Shown in pieces: positions 6,671 through 14,400 of a DNA stretch of 16,051 bases. The translations under genes and the position numbers were made by a program. Source of the DNA: Synergistaceae bacterium (GTDB lineage Bacteria > Synergistota > Synergistia > Synergistales > Aminobacteriaceae); contig JAFTBA010000072.1 in the NCBI GenBank assembly GCA_017458545.1, positions 1 through 16,051 on the forward strand. The letters run 5' to 3'. The first letter of the stretch is position 1, and every line of letters begins with the position of its first letter. Under the pieces are notes generated by a model that was given only the letters and a program-made list of their open reading frames with translations, was not told the DNA's origin and ran no database searches.

Positions 6671-7810
6671 CTATCTCCATGCAAAATTTTTGATACATTC
6701 CGTTACCCTCAGAACGTCATCATCACTCATCATAGGGAACATCGGTAATGATACTGCCTCGCGGTAATAACGTTCTGCCTCAGGGAAATCCCCTGCCTTA
6801 TAACCGTATTTCTTCCTGTAATAAGGCTGTAACGGTACAGGTCTGTAATGAACCTGAAGCCTTATATCATTATCACGCAAATACATGAAAAATTTACCGT
6901 GTAATTCCTCATTTACTCTTGCTATGAACAAATGCCATGCGTGTCCTTCCTTATAGGGCGGTAACGTAAGCCCTTCAATTCCCGAAAGCTCCTCGAAATA
7001 TAAACGTGCTATTTCGCGTCTCCTTTCAACAAATTCATCAAGCCTCTTCATCTGGCTGAGACCTAAAGCACAATGAACTTCCGACAGTCTGTAATTGTAC
7101 CCTAATTCCTGCATTTCGCTGTGCCAAATTCCTTCCGGTTTGTCGACAAATTCAGCCTCATTTCGAGTCGTTCCGTGATTCCTGAACATGCGTAACTTCC
7201 TTGCGTATTCGTCATTCTGAGTCAGTACTGCTCCGCCCTCAGCAGTAGTTATGTGCTTGACGGGGTGAAAACTTAACGTAGTCATGTCAGCGTCAAAACC
7301 TATTTTGTGATTACCCCTGTCGCCTCCCCAAGCGTGACTCGCGTCCTCAATCAGTACTGCGTTATATCTGTCTGCAATTTCCCTGAACGCTCCAATCTCA
7401 AAAGGATAGCCCCCGAAACTTACGGGAATAACTGCCTTGACTTTTCCGCCGTTAGACTGAATGACTTTCACGGCCTCTTTAGGGTTCATGCAGAGGGTAT
7501 CGGGGTCAATGTCAGCAAATATAGGAGTAGCTCCCGTGTAAATAACTGAGTTCGATGTTGCTACGAACGTCATCGCTGTTGTAACGGCCTTGTCGCCCTT
7601 CGTCATTCCTGAAGCGTACATAGCTCCGTGAAGCGCAGCCGTTCCGCTCGAAAATGTTACGGCGTGTTTAACACCTGCATATTCTGCGAGTGATTTCTCG
7701 AACGCCTCAACGGTAGGCCCCATTGTGAGCCAGTCGCCTTTAAGCACCCTCACTACTTCGGCTATGTCGTCATCGTTTATCCATTGTCTGCCGTATGATA
7801 ATGTCTTCAT
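6671..7810 (-). CDS. arnB: PLP-dependent sugar aminotransferase in the ArnB position (PseC-like sequence)
   Basis: DegT/DnrJ/EryC1-family, PLP-dependent aminotransferase expected to convert UDP-4-keto-pentose to UDP-Ara4N using glutamate. 379 residues, full family length. PLP lysine is Lys185 in SFHPVKHITTAEGGAV; Asp156 in IEDASHAWGG would contact the pyridine nitrogen; the phosphate-binding region is SSGTAALH (54-61). The substrate role is taken from context: it lies between arnD (9-base gap) and the decarboxylase (6-base gap). In sequence, however, blocks such as TTAMTFVATSNSV, VHYRPVPLQPYYR and GDFPEAERYYREAVSLP recall PseC, which aminates a UDP-4-keto-6-deoxy-hexose in pseudaminic acid synthesis, more than enterobacterial ArnB. 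No other pseudaminate gene is present in the window. The fold and chemistry are certain; the exact substrate is inferred. Confidence 0.85.
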   Translation of the reverse strand: MKTLSYGRQWINDDDIAEVVRVLKGDWLTMGPTVEAFEKSLAEYAGVKHAVTFSSGTAALHGAMYASGMTKGDKAVTTAMTFVATSNSVIYTGATPIFADIDPDTLCMNPKEAVKVIQSNGGKVKAVIPVSFGGYPFEIGAFREIADRYNAVLIEDASHAWGGDRGNHKIGFDADMTTLSFHPVKHITTAEGGAVLTQNDEYARKLRMFRNHGTTRNEAEFVDKPEGIWHSEMQELGYNYRLSEVHCALGLSQMKRLDEFVERRREIARLYFEELSGIEGLTLPPYKEGHAWHLFIARVNEELHGKFFMYLRDNDIRLQVHYRPVPLQPYYRKKYGYKAGDFPEAERYYREAVSLPMFPMMSDDDVLRVTECIKNFAWR

Positions 7811-7819
7811 TAATATTTT

Positions 7820-8710
7820 CTACTGTCCTTCCTGTAACTGTAATGCTACTTTTCCTGCCCTGCCCTGAATTTCACCCATTATAATTTTACACTGAGAAAG
7901 CCCCGAAATCTTTGCCTCATTCACTGCCTCTTTCAGCGTCAAAAACTTAACTCCCATATTCCTGCACCTGTCGAGAAAATCATTGAACGTCCAGCTCATC
8001 ATACCGCCTTCCATTTCAGTATGTATAGTGTGAACGTTGAGGCCCTCGTGTAACAATCCTGCGTAATAGGTGCTTACGTCCTCAGCTTTAACGTAACCGA
8101 GTACCTCATCGAGCGTCGGCAGTGTCGAAGGTATCTGAGGAGTTTTGAACGTAATGCCGTTCATTTCGGGAACGAACGGTGAATAACCCCTCACATCACT
8201 GCAGTATGTCAATCCTAATTCATCCTGAACTCTGAGGCTTTCGGGAGTAACCTGCCAGCCCGGAGCAGCGCATGAGTCCGGTCTGAAACCTGCATATTCC
8301 TCGAATTTGTCGAACGCTTTATCGAGCAGACCGCGTATAGTTTCACGGCTCAGCTTGGGTAAATTGTCCTGCCAGTAAACATGATCCCATGAATGAATAC
8401 CGCAGTCATGTCCCTCATCAACTGTCCTGCGTATTAAGTCAGGGTTAGAGGCAGTAATCATAGGTGCAGGAAGCAGCGTACCGTAAAACAGCGTCTTAAT
8501 TCCGTAAGCAGTAGGAGCTTTAGTCCTTAACATTTTAGTGATGAAACCTTTGCGGAAAATTCTTCTCAATGCCTTGCCCGAATTATCAGGTCCCATTGAG
8601 AAAAATATAGAGGCTTTAACATCATGAGCCTTGAGGATTTCGAGCAGTTTGGGCAAACCTTCGAGGTAGCCTTTGAGGGTGTCAATGTCAATTTTGATTG
8701 CGAGTTTCAT
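7820..8710 (-). CDS. arnD: ArnD, undecaprenyl phosphate-4-formamido-arabinose deformylase
   Basis: NodB-homology polysaccharide deacetylase that removes the formyl group from undecaprenyl-phosphate-linked Ara4FN before transfer to lipid A, acting at the membrane. With the ATG at 8710 it has 296 residues, the length I recall for E. coli ArnD, and opens MKLAIKIDIDT, with the metal-site acidic motif at 8-10. ASIFFSMGPDN (33-43), HSWDH with His106 and His110, AAPGW (148-152), PQIPSTLPTLDEV (191-203) and HTIHTEMEGG (227-236) are all ArnD blocks. The start at 8710 overlaps the stop of the formyltransferase gene by one base (TGATG), a translational-coupling arrangement; an in-frame ATG at 8728 would add six residues absent from relatives and has no better ribosome binding site. 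Confidence 0.92.
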   Translation of the reverse strand: MKLAIKIDIDTLKGYLEGLPKLLEILKAHDVKASIFFSMGPDNSGKALRRIFRKGFITKMLRTKAPTAYGIKTLFYGTLLPAPMITASNPDLIRRTVDEGHDCGIHSWDHVYWQDNLPKLSRETIRGLLDKAFDKFEEYAGFRPDSCAAPGWQVTPESLRVQDELGLTYCSDVRGYSPFVPEMNGITFKTPQIPSTLPTLDEVLGYVKAEDVSTYYAGLLHEGLNVHTIHTEMEGGMMSWTFNDFLDRCRNMGVKFLTLKEAVNEAKISGLSQCKIIMGEIQGRAGKVALQLQEGQ

Positions 8711-9531
8711 CAGCTTACTATTTCCCATTCAAGTATCTCTATTAATCCGTCGCCTGTCCTGACCATTAAAGCAGGTATTTCCGTTGACGTTTTGCCGTCA
8801 GTTAAACGTGTCTTCCACACCATTATTTTGTGTCCGTCATGGAACGTGAATGCTCCCGGAAAAGGTTTAGCTACGGCGCGGACTAAGTTGTGAATATCCT
8901 TTGCGCTTTTGTTCCAGTCTATTATACCGTCAGCAGGTGTACGCCTTCCGAATTTAGTAGCCTGCGTATCATCTTGCGGAGTACCTTCGGCATTTCCTGC
9001 GAGAATATCATCAAGGCACCTTTCGAGTAACCTTCCTGCTGCGGGAATAATCTTCAGGAAAACATCATGTGCAGTTTCATCGGGCAGTATGTCAACAGCT
9101 TCCTGACCTACTATGTTACCTGCGTCAGCTCTCGCTGTCATGTGGTGGAGTGTAACTCCTGCTTTGGTCTCACCGTTAAGGACAGCCCAGTTCACACAGG
9201 CACGCCCCCTGTACTTAGGCAGCAATGAACCGTGCATGTTAAACGCTCCGAGAGGCGCAAGATTCAGAATATCCATCGGTAACATTGACCTGTAATAGAA
9301 CGAGAATATAACATCAGGTTTTGCCTCACTTACTGCCTGAACCGTAGGGGTATCGGTTCTTACTGGAATGTTTTTCGAGAGCGCTAACTCACGTACTGAA
9401 CTGAACCATTGAGTTTCGTTAGGGTCATCATCATGAGTGTAAACCAGTTTTATGTTGACACCGCGCCTGATTAACACCGAAAGGCATTCATACCCTACGG
9501 AGCTGTAGGCAAAAACTACTGCATCAGCCAT
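8710..9531 (-). CDS. arnA: UDP-Ara4N formyltransferase (stand-alone ArnA N-terminal activity)
   Basis: Transfers a formyl group from 10-formyl-tetrahydrofolate to UDP-Ara4N, giving UDP-Ara4FN for ArnC. 273 residues, covering only the formyltransferase half of ArnA. The catalytic triad is intact: Asn98 and His100 in GAFNMHGSLLPKYRGR (95-110) and Asp136 in TARADAGNIVGQ (132-143). PDVIFSFYYR (72-81), the ATKFGRRTPADG joint (191-202) and the C-terminal Formyl_trans_C part (NLVRAVAKPFPGAF, 215-228) match ArnA closely. The protein stops right where the ArnA decarboxylase domain would begin. ATG at 9531 overlaps the arnC stop as TAATG, and a GAGGAG ribosome binding site lies inside the arnC tail (9543-9548). 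Methionyl-tRNA formyltransferase is the related alternative but fits motifs and context less well. Confidence 0.92.
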   Translation of the reverse strand: MADAVVFAYSSVGYECLSVLIRRGVNIKLVYTHDDDPNETQWFSSVRELALSKNIPVRTDTPTVQAVSEAKPDVIFSFYYRSMLPMDILNLAPLGAFNMHGSLLPKYRGRACVNWAVLNGETKAGVTLHHMTARADAGNIVGQEAVDILPDETAHDVFLKIIPAAGRLLERCLDDILAGNAEGTPQDDTQATKFGRRTPADGIIDWNKSAKDIHNLVRAVAKPFPGAFTFHDGHKIMVWKTRLTDGKTSTEIPALMVRTGDGLIEILEWEIVS

Positions 9532-10451
9532 TAATTTAATTTCTCCTCTTCATTTTCATTTTTATTGCCGTAAATTTTTCGGATCACGTAACGGGGACGT
9601 TTTCGTACTTCCTGATAAATTCTTCCGGTGTATTCACCTGTTATGCCCATACAAGTTACAGTTATTCCCGAAAGAACGAAGCTCAAAGCACTGTCAAAAA
9701 TTCCAAGCAAAGCAAGAACGATTCCAATAACAAAAATAAATGCTCCTGTTATCGTTATCATCTGCAATGGGAAAAGTGAGAACGCCGTCATCAAATCGAA
9801 TTGTAAACGTATAAGTCTGAACAGGCTGTATTTAGACGAACCTTTATCGCGTGAACTGTGAGAGACTTCTATTTCGACGGGATTAACCGCGAACTTCTGA
9901 GCCAGCGCAGGTATGAACGTTGAGACTTCACCGCATTCGTTGATGATGTCAATGATAGTTCTGTTATAGCCCCTGAGCATACAGCCGTAATCATGCAGAT
10001 TGAAACCTGTAACTTTATTCATGAGTTTGTTGATGAATTTAGAGGCATAACGGCGGAAGAATGAGTCCTTTCGTTTCTGTCTGATTGTTCCTACAACGTC
10101 ATGGCCGTTGTCTAAGAGTGATATTAAGTTCGGGATTTCTTCCGGAGGGTTTTGGAGGTCAGCATCGAGAGTGATAACGTAATCACCTTTTGAATGTTTG
10201 AACCCTGCCATGATAGCGGTATGCTGTCCGAAGTTGCCGTTGAAGTCGATAACTCTGAGAGTATTGTGGTGTAACTTCTGTTCTTTGAGCATGAGGGGTA
10301 AAGATGAGTCTTTGCTGCCGTCATTAACGAGGATAATTTCGTAGGGCCGTTTAAGTTTTTCCATGACGCTGAACAATCGCCGTAAGAGTTCGGGAATGTT
10401 ATCTTCTTCATTGTAAACAGGTATAACGAGCGAAATAATATTATTGTTCAA
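9531..10451 (-). CDS. arnC: ArnC, undecaprenyl phosphate 4-formamido-arabinose transferase
   Basis: Membrane-anchored GT2 glycosyltransferase that attaches Ara4FN from its UDP form to undecaprenyl phosphate on the cytoplasmic face. 306 residues. N-terminal GT-A domain: SLVIPVYNEEDNIPEL (7-22), VNDGSKDSS (42-50), NFGQHTAIMAGF (73-84) and the DxD region ITLDADLQNPPEEIP (93-107). STFIPALAQKFA (177-188) and KYSLFRLIRLQFDL (207-220) are ArnC-like. Two C-terminal membrane segments follow (about 228-250 and 254-271), then GEYTGRIYQEVRKRPRY (272-288). The second segment is short compared with E. coli ArnC. The start is TTG at 10451, since no ATG lies upstream of the conserved first strand and a stop codon is 13 codons upstream; AAGG lies eight bases before it. 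It is the first gene of the operon. Confidence 0.92.
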   Translation of the reverse strand: MNNNIISLVIPVYNEEDNIPELLRRLFSVMEKLKRPYEIILVNDGSKDSSLPLMLKEQKLHHNTLRVIDFNGNFGQHTAIMAGFKHSKGDYVITLDADLQNPPEEIPNLISLLDNGHDVVGTIRQKRKDSFFRRYASKFINKLMNKVTGFNLHDYGCMLRGYNRTIIDIINECGEVSTFIPALAQKFAVNPVEIEVSHSSRDKGSSKYSLFRLIRLQFDLMTAFSLFPLQMITITGAFIFVIGIVLALLGIFDSALSFVLSGITVTCMGITGEYTGRIYQEVRKRPRYVIRKIYGNKNENEEEKLN

Positions 10452-10480
10452 CTTAACAGCCTTGCTTTCCAGAATTATAA

Positions 10481-10508
10481 TTGCTGTATTCTACAACGTT
10501 ATTACAAT
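10481..10508 (+). promoter_or_regulatory. Candidate promoter of the radical SAM gene
   Basis: On the plus strand TTGCTG (10481-10486) and TACAAT (10503-10508, 5/6 consensus) are 16 bases apart. Transcription would start near 10515, about 33 bases before the TTG start. It occupies the same DNA as the arn promoter on the other strand. Confidence 0.45.
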
Positions 10509-10517
10509 AGCAGTCAA
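10488..10517 (-). promoter_or_regulatory. Candidate promoter of the arn operon
   Basis: On the minus strand TTGACT (10512-10517, 5/6) and TAGAAT (10488-10493, 5/6) are 18 bases apart. Transcription would start near 10481, about 30 bases before the arnC TTG codon. I see no clear PmrA-type direct repeat next to it. Confidence 0.55.
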
Positions 10518-10530
10518 TGTTATATGCTTG

Positions 10531-10537
10531 AGAGGAG
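10531..10537 (+). promoter_or_regulatory. Ribosome binding site deciding the TTG start of the radical SAM gene
   Basis: AGAGGAG lies ten bases upstream of TTG at 10548 and is downstream of the in-frame ATG at 10524, which has no ribosome binding site of its own. The TTG start is therefore preferred. Confidence 0.7.
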
Positions 10538-10547
10538 CGGTATTATT

Positions 10548-11432
10548 TTGCCGATTGTAATCAGGAATGTAAACGTTAAAAGTGTAATGACCAAATCGAA
10601 CCTGCCTGTCTCGGATTATTCTGCGAATCCGTACACGGGATGTCTTCATGCTTGTAAGTACTGTTATGCTTCATTCATGAAAAGATTTACGAATCACTCT
10701 GAGGAATGGGGAAGTTTTCTTGATGTTAAGACATGGCCTGTGATTAAACACCCTGAGAAATATTCGGGCAGTGAAGTTTTTTTGTCGTCAGTTACTGACC
10801 CGTACCAGCCTCAAGAAGAAAAGTATTGCCGAACACGGAAACTGCTTGAGGAATTGCAGGGTCATAATGTCAGGTTGAGTATCGCTACGAAATCTGACTT
10901 AGTACTCCGTGACATTGACCTCATAAAAACTTTCCCTAACGCGAGAGTGTCATGGAGTATTAACACGCTGGATGAGGATTTCAGGAGAGAGATGGACAAG
11001 GCAGTGAGTATTGAGAGGAGACTGACGGCCATGAAAAAGTTTCACGAGGCAGGAATAAGAACGACATGTTTTATTTCACCTATATTTCCCGGAATAACTG
11101 ATGTACCTGCGATAATTGACCGCGCTAAAAATCAATGCAATCTTGTATGGCTTGAGAATTTGAATTTGAGAGGTGATTACCGGCCTGTGATACTGTCATG
11201 GATTCACGAACATCACTCTGAGCTTGACGGGTTATATCATGAAATCTACAGTGCTAAAAATTTATCGTACTGGTTTGAGTTAAACGGTGTGATGGAAGAT
11301 TACTGCCTCAAAAATAATCTGCCTTATGTGCGTAATGACGACAGCATGAGGAGACCTTTTGACGCTCCGCCTGTTGTCGTAAATTATTTCTTTCACTCGG
11401 AAATAGTTAAACACAAAGAGAAAAGGGATTAG
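10548..11432 (+). CDS. Radical SAM protein of the SPL-like 'mobile pair protein B' type
   Basis: Predicted 4Fe-4S/S-adenosylmethionine enzyme of unknown substrate, 294 residues from a TTG start. The cluster motif CxxxCxxC is Cys32, Cys36, Cys39 in NPYTGCLHACKYCYASFMKR (27-46). SVTDPYQPQE (81-90) is typical of the spore-photoproduct-lyase-like/Rv2578c branch, and the opening VNVKSVMTKSNLPVSDYS matches, from memory, proteins named radical SAM mobile pair protein B. Those normally sit next to a second radical SAM gene (protein A) and often a MarR regulator; neither is here: arnC is upstream on the other strand and flgL downstream on the other strand. The stop codon TAG lies inside a G-tract repeat. 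Base composition is not obviously different from the neighbours. Confidence 0.85.
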   Translation: MPIVIRNVNVKSVMTKSNLPVSDYSANPYTGCLHACKYCYASFMKRFTNHSEEWGSFLDVKTWPVIKHPEKYSGSEVFLSSVTDPYQPQEEKYCRTRKLLEELQGHNVRLSIATKSDLVLRDIDLIKTFPNARVSWSINTLDEDFRREMDKAVSIERRLTAMKKFHEAGIRTTCFISPIFPGITDVPAIIDRAKNQCNLVWLENLNLRGDYRPVILSWIHEHHSELDGLYHEIYSAKNLSYWFELNGVMEDYCLKNNLPYVRNDDSMRRPFDAPPVVVNYFFHSEIVKHKEKRD

Positions 11433-11477
11433 GGGTTAGGGGTTTAGCTATTCCCCTATCCCCTACGCCCTATACCC
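11425..11477. repeat. G-tract repeat (copy 2) forming a long hairpin between convergent genes
   Basis: AGGGGTTAGGGG (11431-11442) pairs with CCCCTATCCCCT (11453-11464) with one mismatch around a 10-base loop, and outer GGG/CCC (11425-11427/11468-11470) can extend it. On the minus strand, 11453-11477 reads as four G-runs of 3-4 with loops of 4, 4 and 3 bases, a canonical G-quadruplex pattern. It fills the gap between the radical SAM and flgL genes. There is no good T-run on the plus strand and only TTTT after a few bases on the minus strand, so at best it is a weak terminator. AGGGTATAGGG is shared with copy 1. Confidence 0.65.
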
Positions 11478-11483
11478 TGGTCT

Positions 11484-14400
11484 TTAATGGAGGAAGTCGA
11501 GCAAACTCGGCTGAATCAATCTTGCTATTACCGCTAAATTCGCCTGATACATGTAGTCCGCAATCATCAGCTGTGAAATCGCGTCGGCAGGGTCAACTTT
11601 CACAAGGTCATCATACTGCTCATCCATTATTGAGCTCTCGGTAACAAGTCTCTCATTGTTGTACTGGTAACGCGCCTGTAATGCTCCGTTTTCGGCCATT
11701 GCTGAGAGTATATTGTTGATGAAGTTGTCGATTCTCGGAAGCATTTTGTCGGCAATATCGTCCCTGTTACCCGACTCAACAGCTGCTATAACATCGTTGA
11801 TTACTCCAAAACCGTTCTGCCTCATCGTGTTAGCACCGCTGCGGATTGTAGCGTTCTGCGCGTGAATACCGCTGATGTACATATCGTTATCGTCAATTCC
11901 GCGCGTATTCGCTTCGCCCTCAAGATCATAGCCTCCCCTGTAATAACTCCTCGCTGAAACATCAGTGCCGATAAACGCCTCAGTATCATTATCACCTGCA
12001 AACTCAATCTTCACTGAGTAGCCTCTCGGAGACCAGACCATTAACTCATTATCCTTGTTGATTTCGGCCTGAACATCATAGTCCTGCATTCTGGCGTTGA
12101 TGAACTTAACTATGTCATCAGCCATTATTTTGTCATCAGATGTTACGTCCCTCATCGCCGTTAAATCTATCGTGTGCGTGTAACCTGCAACGGTTATGCT
12201 CAGAGTGTCGGCAGGAAATTCGGCATCTTCGGTTGAAGTAGCCATCTTCCACTCGAAATCCATTATGCCGTTGCCTGTACCGTCCTCATTGAGTCTTCCC
12301 TGAATGGCAGTTGACAATCCTAAAGCGTCCTCAGCTATATGGGACTTAATGTCAACAACATTAACCGCAGAACCGTCAACGCTTGAGATTGAGATTAACG
12401 GGTAATCGCCTGAGTTCCTTGCTGCTTCCTGACCCATGTGTGTGTCGTAGTAGTTGACGTAGAGCCAATCGCCTGCCTGAGTCCTGAGTCTGTCCATAAC
12501 GTCTTTGACTGTGTCGTTTGCACTGACATCAATCTCAACGCTGTGTGAAAGGTTAGAGAATCTTATCGTTCCCTCGCGGAACGTCTGACCTGCAAGTTCA
12601 TAAGCGTCCCCGAAAGTTCCGGAGTCGGTTAAACGGCTGTCCTTCATTGGTATAGAGGTCTGCTGAAGGTTAGAAGTTACACCACCGTGAATGCCCATCT
12701 GTGCTGCCAGTCCTCCCGAGTAATCGTTCCATTCGGGGTCATTGAACGGCATATCGACAACAGTAAATGCTTCGCCCGAAAGAAAATATATTGAGCTTGA
12801 TTCGGGAAGGTCTTTGCCGTCAGAGTCAACATGCTGTGTGAAACCCATAATGTCATGGCCTTCAATTTCGTTGACCTGTTTAACAATCTCTTTCATTACC
12901 TTTGAACGGTCAACAAATCCCGTCTGTTCGTTAATTACATCGGCTTTCCTGATGTTAACATCGTAATACATTCCGCAGTTCATCTGTACTCTCATGGGTA
13001 TTCCTACGTTGTCGTCAACGCAAGGTGCTGAAGGGAAGTTCACACACTTCATGCCGCGCCCTATGTAATCATCGCTTGTGTCTGAGGTCTTCTTGTCATC
13101 GTAAGCGTCTGTTCTGAGAGCTGTTGAAAGCCCTAACCTGTCGGCGTAATTGTTCCTGTTCATGTCGAGGAATAACACCTGTTCTCCGTTGAAACCCCTT
13201 ATCACTAAACGCTGTGTCTTGTCCTCATTGTTGAGAGTGCCCTGTCCTGAGTCATCGTTTACATCTTCACTCACAGTAACTTCGAGCCATCCTGCTCCTG
13301 CGTTCTTTAATCTTGAGGCTAAATCTTCGAGCGTATAAGTACCTGCATTGAGTTTAACGTCTGTGGTATGTCCTCCGCTGATTACGCGCCAATGTAACTG
13401 TTCGCCCTCATCAACAGTTAATGTATCATTCATTCCGAACTCGCGTGATTTCATAGCTGTTTCCATTCCGAGAACGTCGAACACGTCCATATGGCTATGG
13501 TCGAGTTTGCGTGTTTCGCTCTTAGCGGTTACGGTGTACTCGCTTACGCTGTCATCAGTGAACATTTTAGTTGCGGTGCCTTCGGATTTGATTGTAAGTG
13601 AGGGGTAATGCAATGCTTCTTTAGCAGCGTCAACCCTTAATATATCCTCAGGGAGTTCGCCTGTTCTTTCCGCAGAAATAACTATGCTGTTACCGTCAGC
13701 GGATGTACGTGCGAAAACTCCGTTTATGCGGTTAATCTTTTCTGCCACTGATTCAACGGTATCGGTATCATTTATTCTTACGATTGATACATTGAGGAGT
13801 TCGTCATCAGTCATTTCGGCTATCTGAGTATCGGTTAAGTTTGAGACCGATGTATTGTCTACAGCGAGTCTCAGCAGTGAGGTATCGCCATCCGAAGGTT
13901 TCCAGTCATCGCCGCTCATGTCGAGGGTGGTAACAGTAGCTTCAACAGGCATGTAATCGGTATCGGGCCATCCTGTAATGCCTACTTTTTCGCCTGTGTT
14001 GCTCTTGAGGAACAGCTGCTGAGTACCTGCTTCGTAGTCAGTTTCAATATAAGCGTGAACGAGCATATCAGCGCCCTGTTCTTCGAGTGAACTGTTAATG
14101 ATTGAGACAAGATCGTTGAGTGTTATGCCTGATACTTCGTTAGGGTCTCTGTAGCCGTTGTTGTCGGTGTAATTGATGAGCTTAGTGCTGTCGTCCTTGT
14201 ACTTGTTTGTTTTGTTGTAATCGGAATCTTTCCAGTCTTCGGGAATAAATACCGATAGCGTTCTGTTTCCTACAGTGATTTGAACTTTCTCCTCGCGTCC
14301 CGTCCAAGTCCAGTCCAACGGAACATAGTGTGAACATATGAAGTATGAGTCCTCGTTCTCGGGAACAATATCGCTCCCTGCAAATGAGACATCACCCAAA

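Noticed and set aside
8711..8728. ATG start at 8728 for arnD
   Set aside because: It adds six residues absent from ArnD proteins I recall and loses the one-base TGATG overlap; 8710 gives the expected 296-residue length.
5657..9531. Split arnA caused by a frameshift or recent breakage
   Set aside because: The two halves are apart, with two intact genes between them, and each has its own start, ribosome binding site and complete catalytic residues.
10124..10411. Second open frame on the minus strand overlapping arnC
   Set aside because: It is an out-of-frame reading of the conserved ArnC glycosyltransferase domain.
10524..10547. ATG start at 10524 for the radical SAM gene
   Set aside because: No ribosome binding site upstream; the AGAGGAG at 10531-10537 lies after it and is correctly spaced for TTG at 10548, which also gives an N-terminus like those of relatives.
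10548..11432. Mobile element around the radical SAM gene
   Set aside because: No transposase, integrase, target-site duplication or tRNA attachment site is visible; the name 'mobile pair' alone is not evidence of mobility here.
11453..11477. CRISPR array or telomere-like array at the G-tract repeat
   Set aside because: Units are only about 7 bases, irregular and without spacers; the repeat is a short dispersed element.
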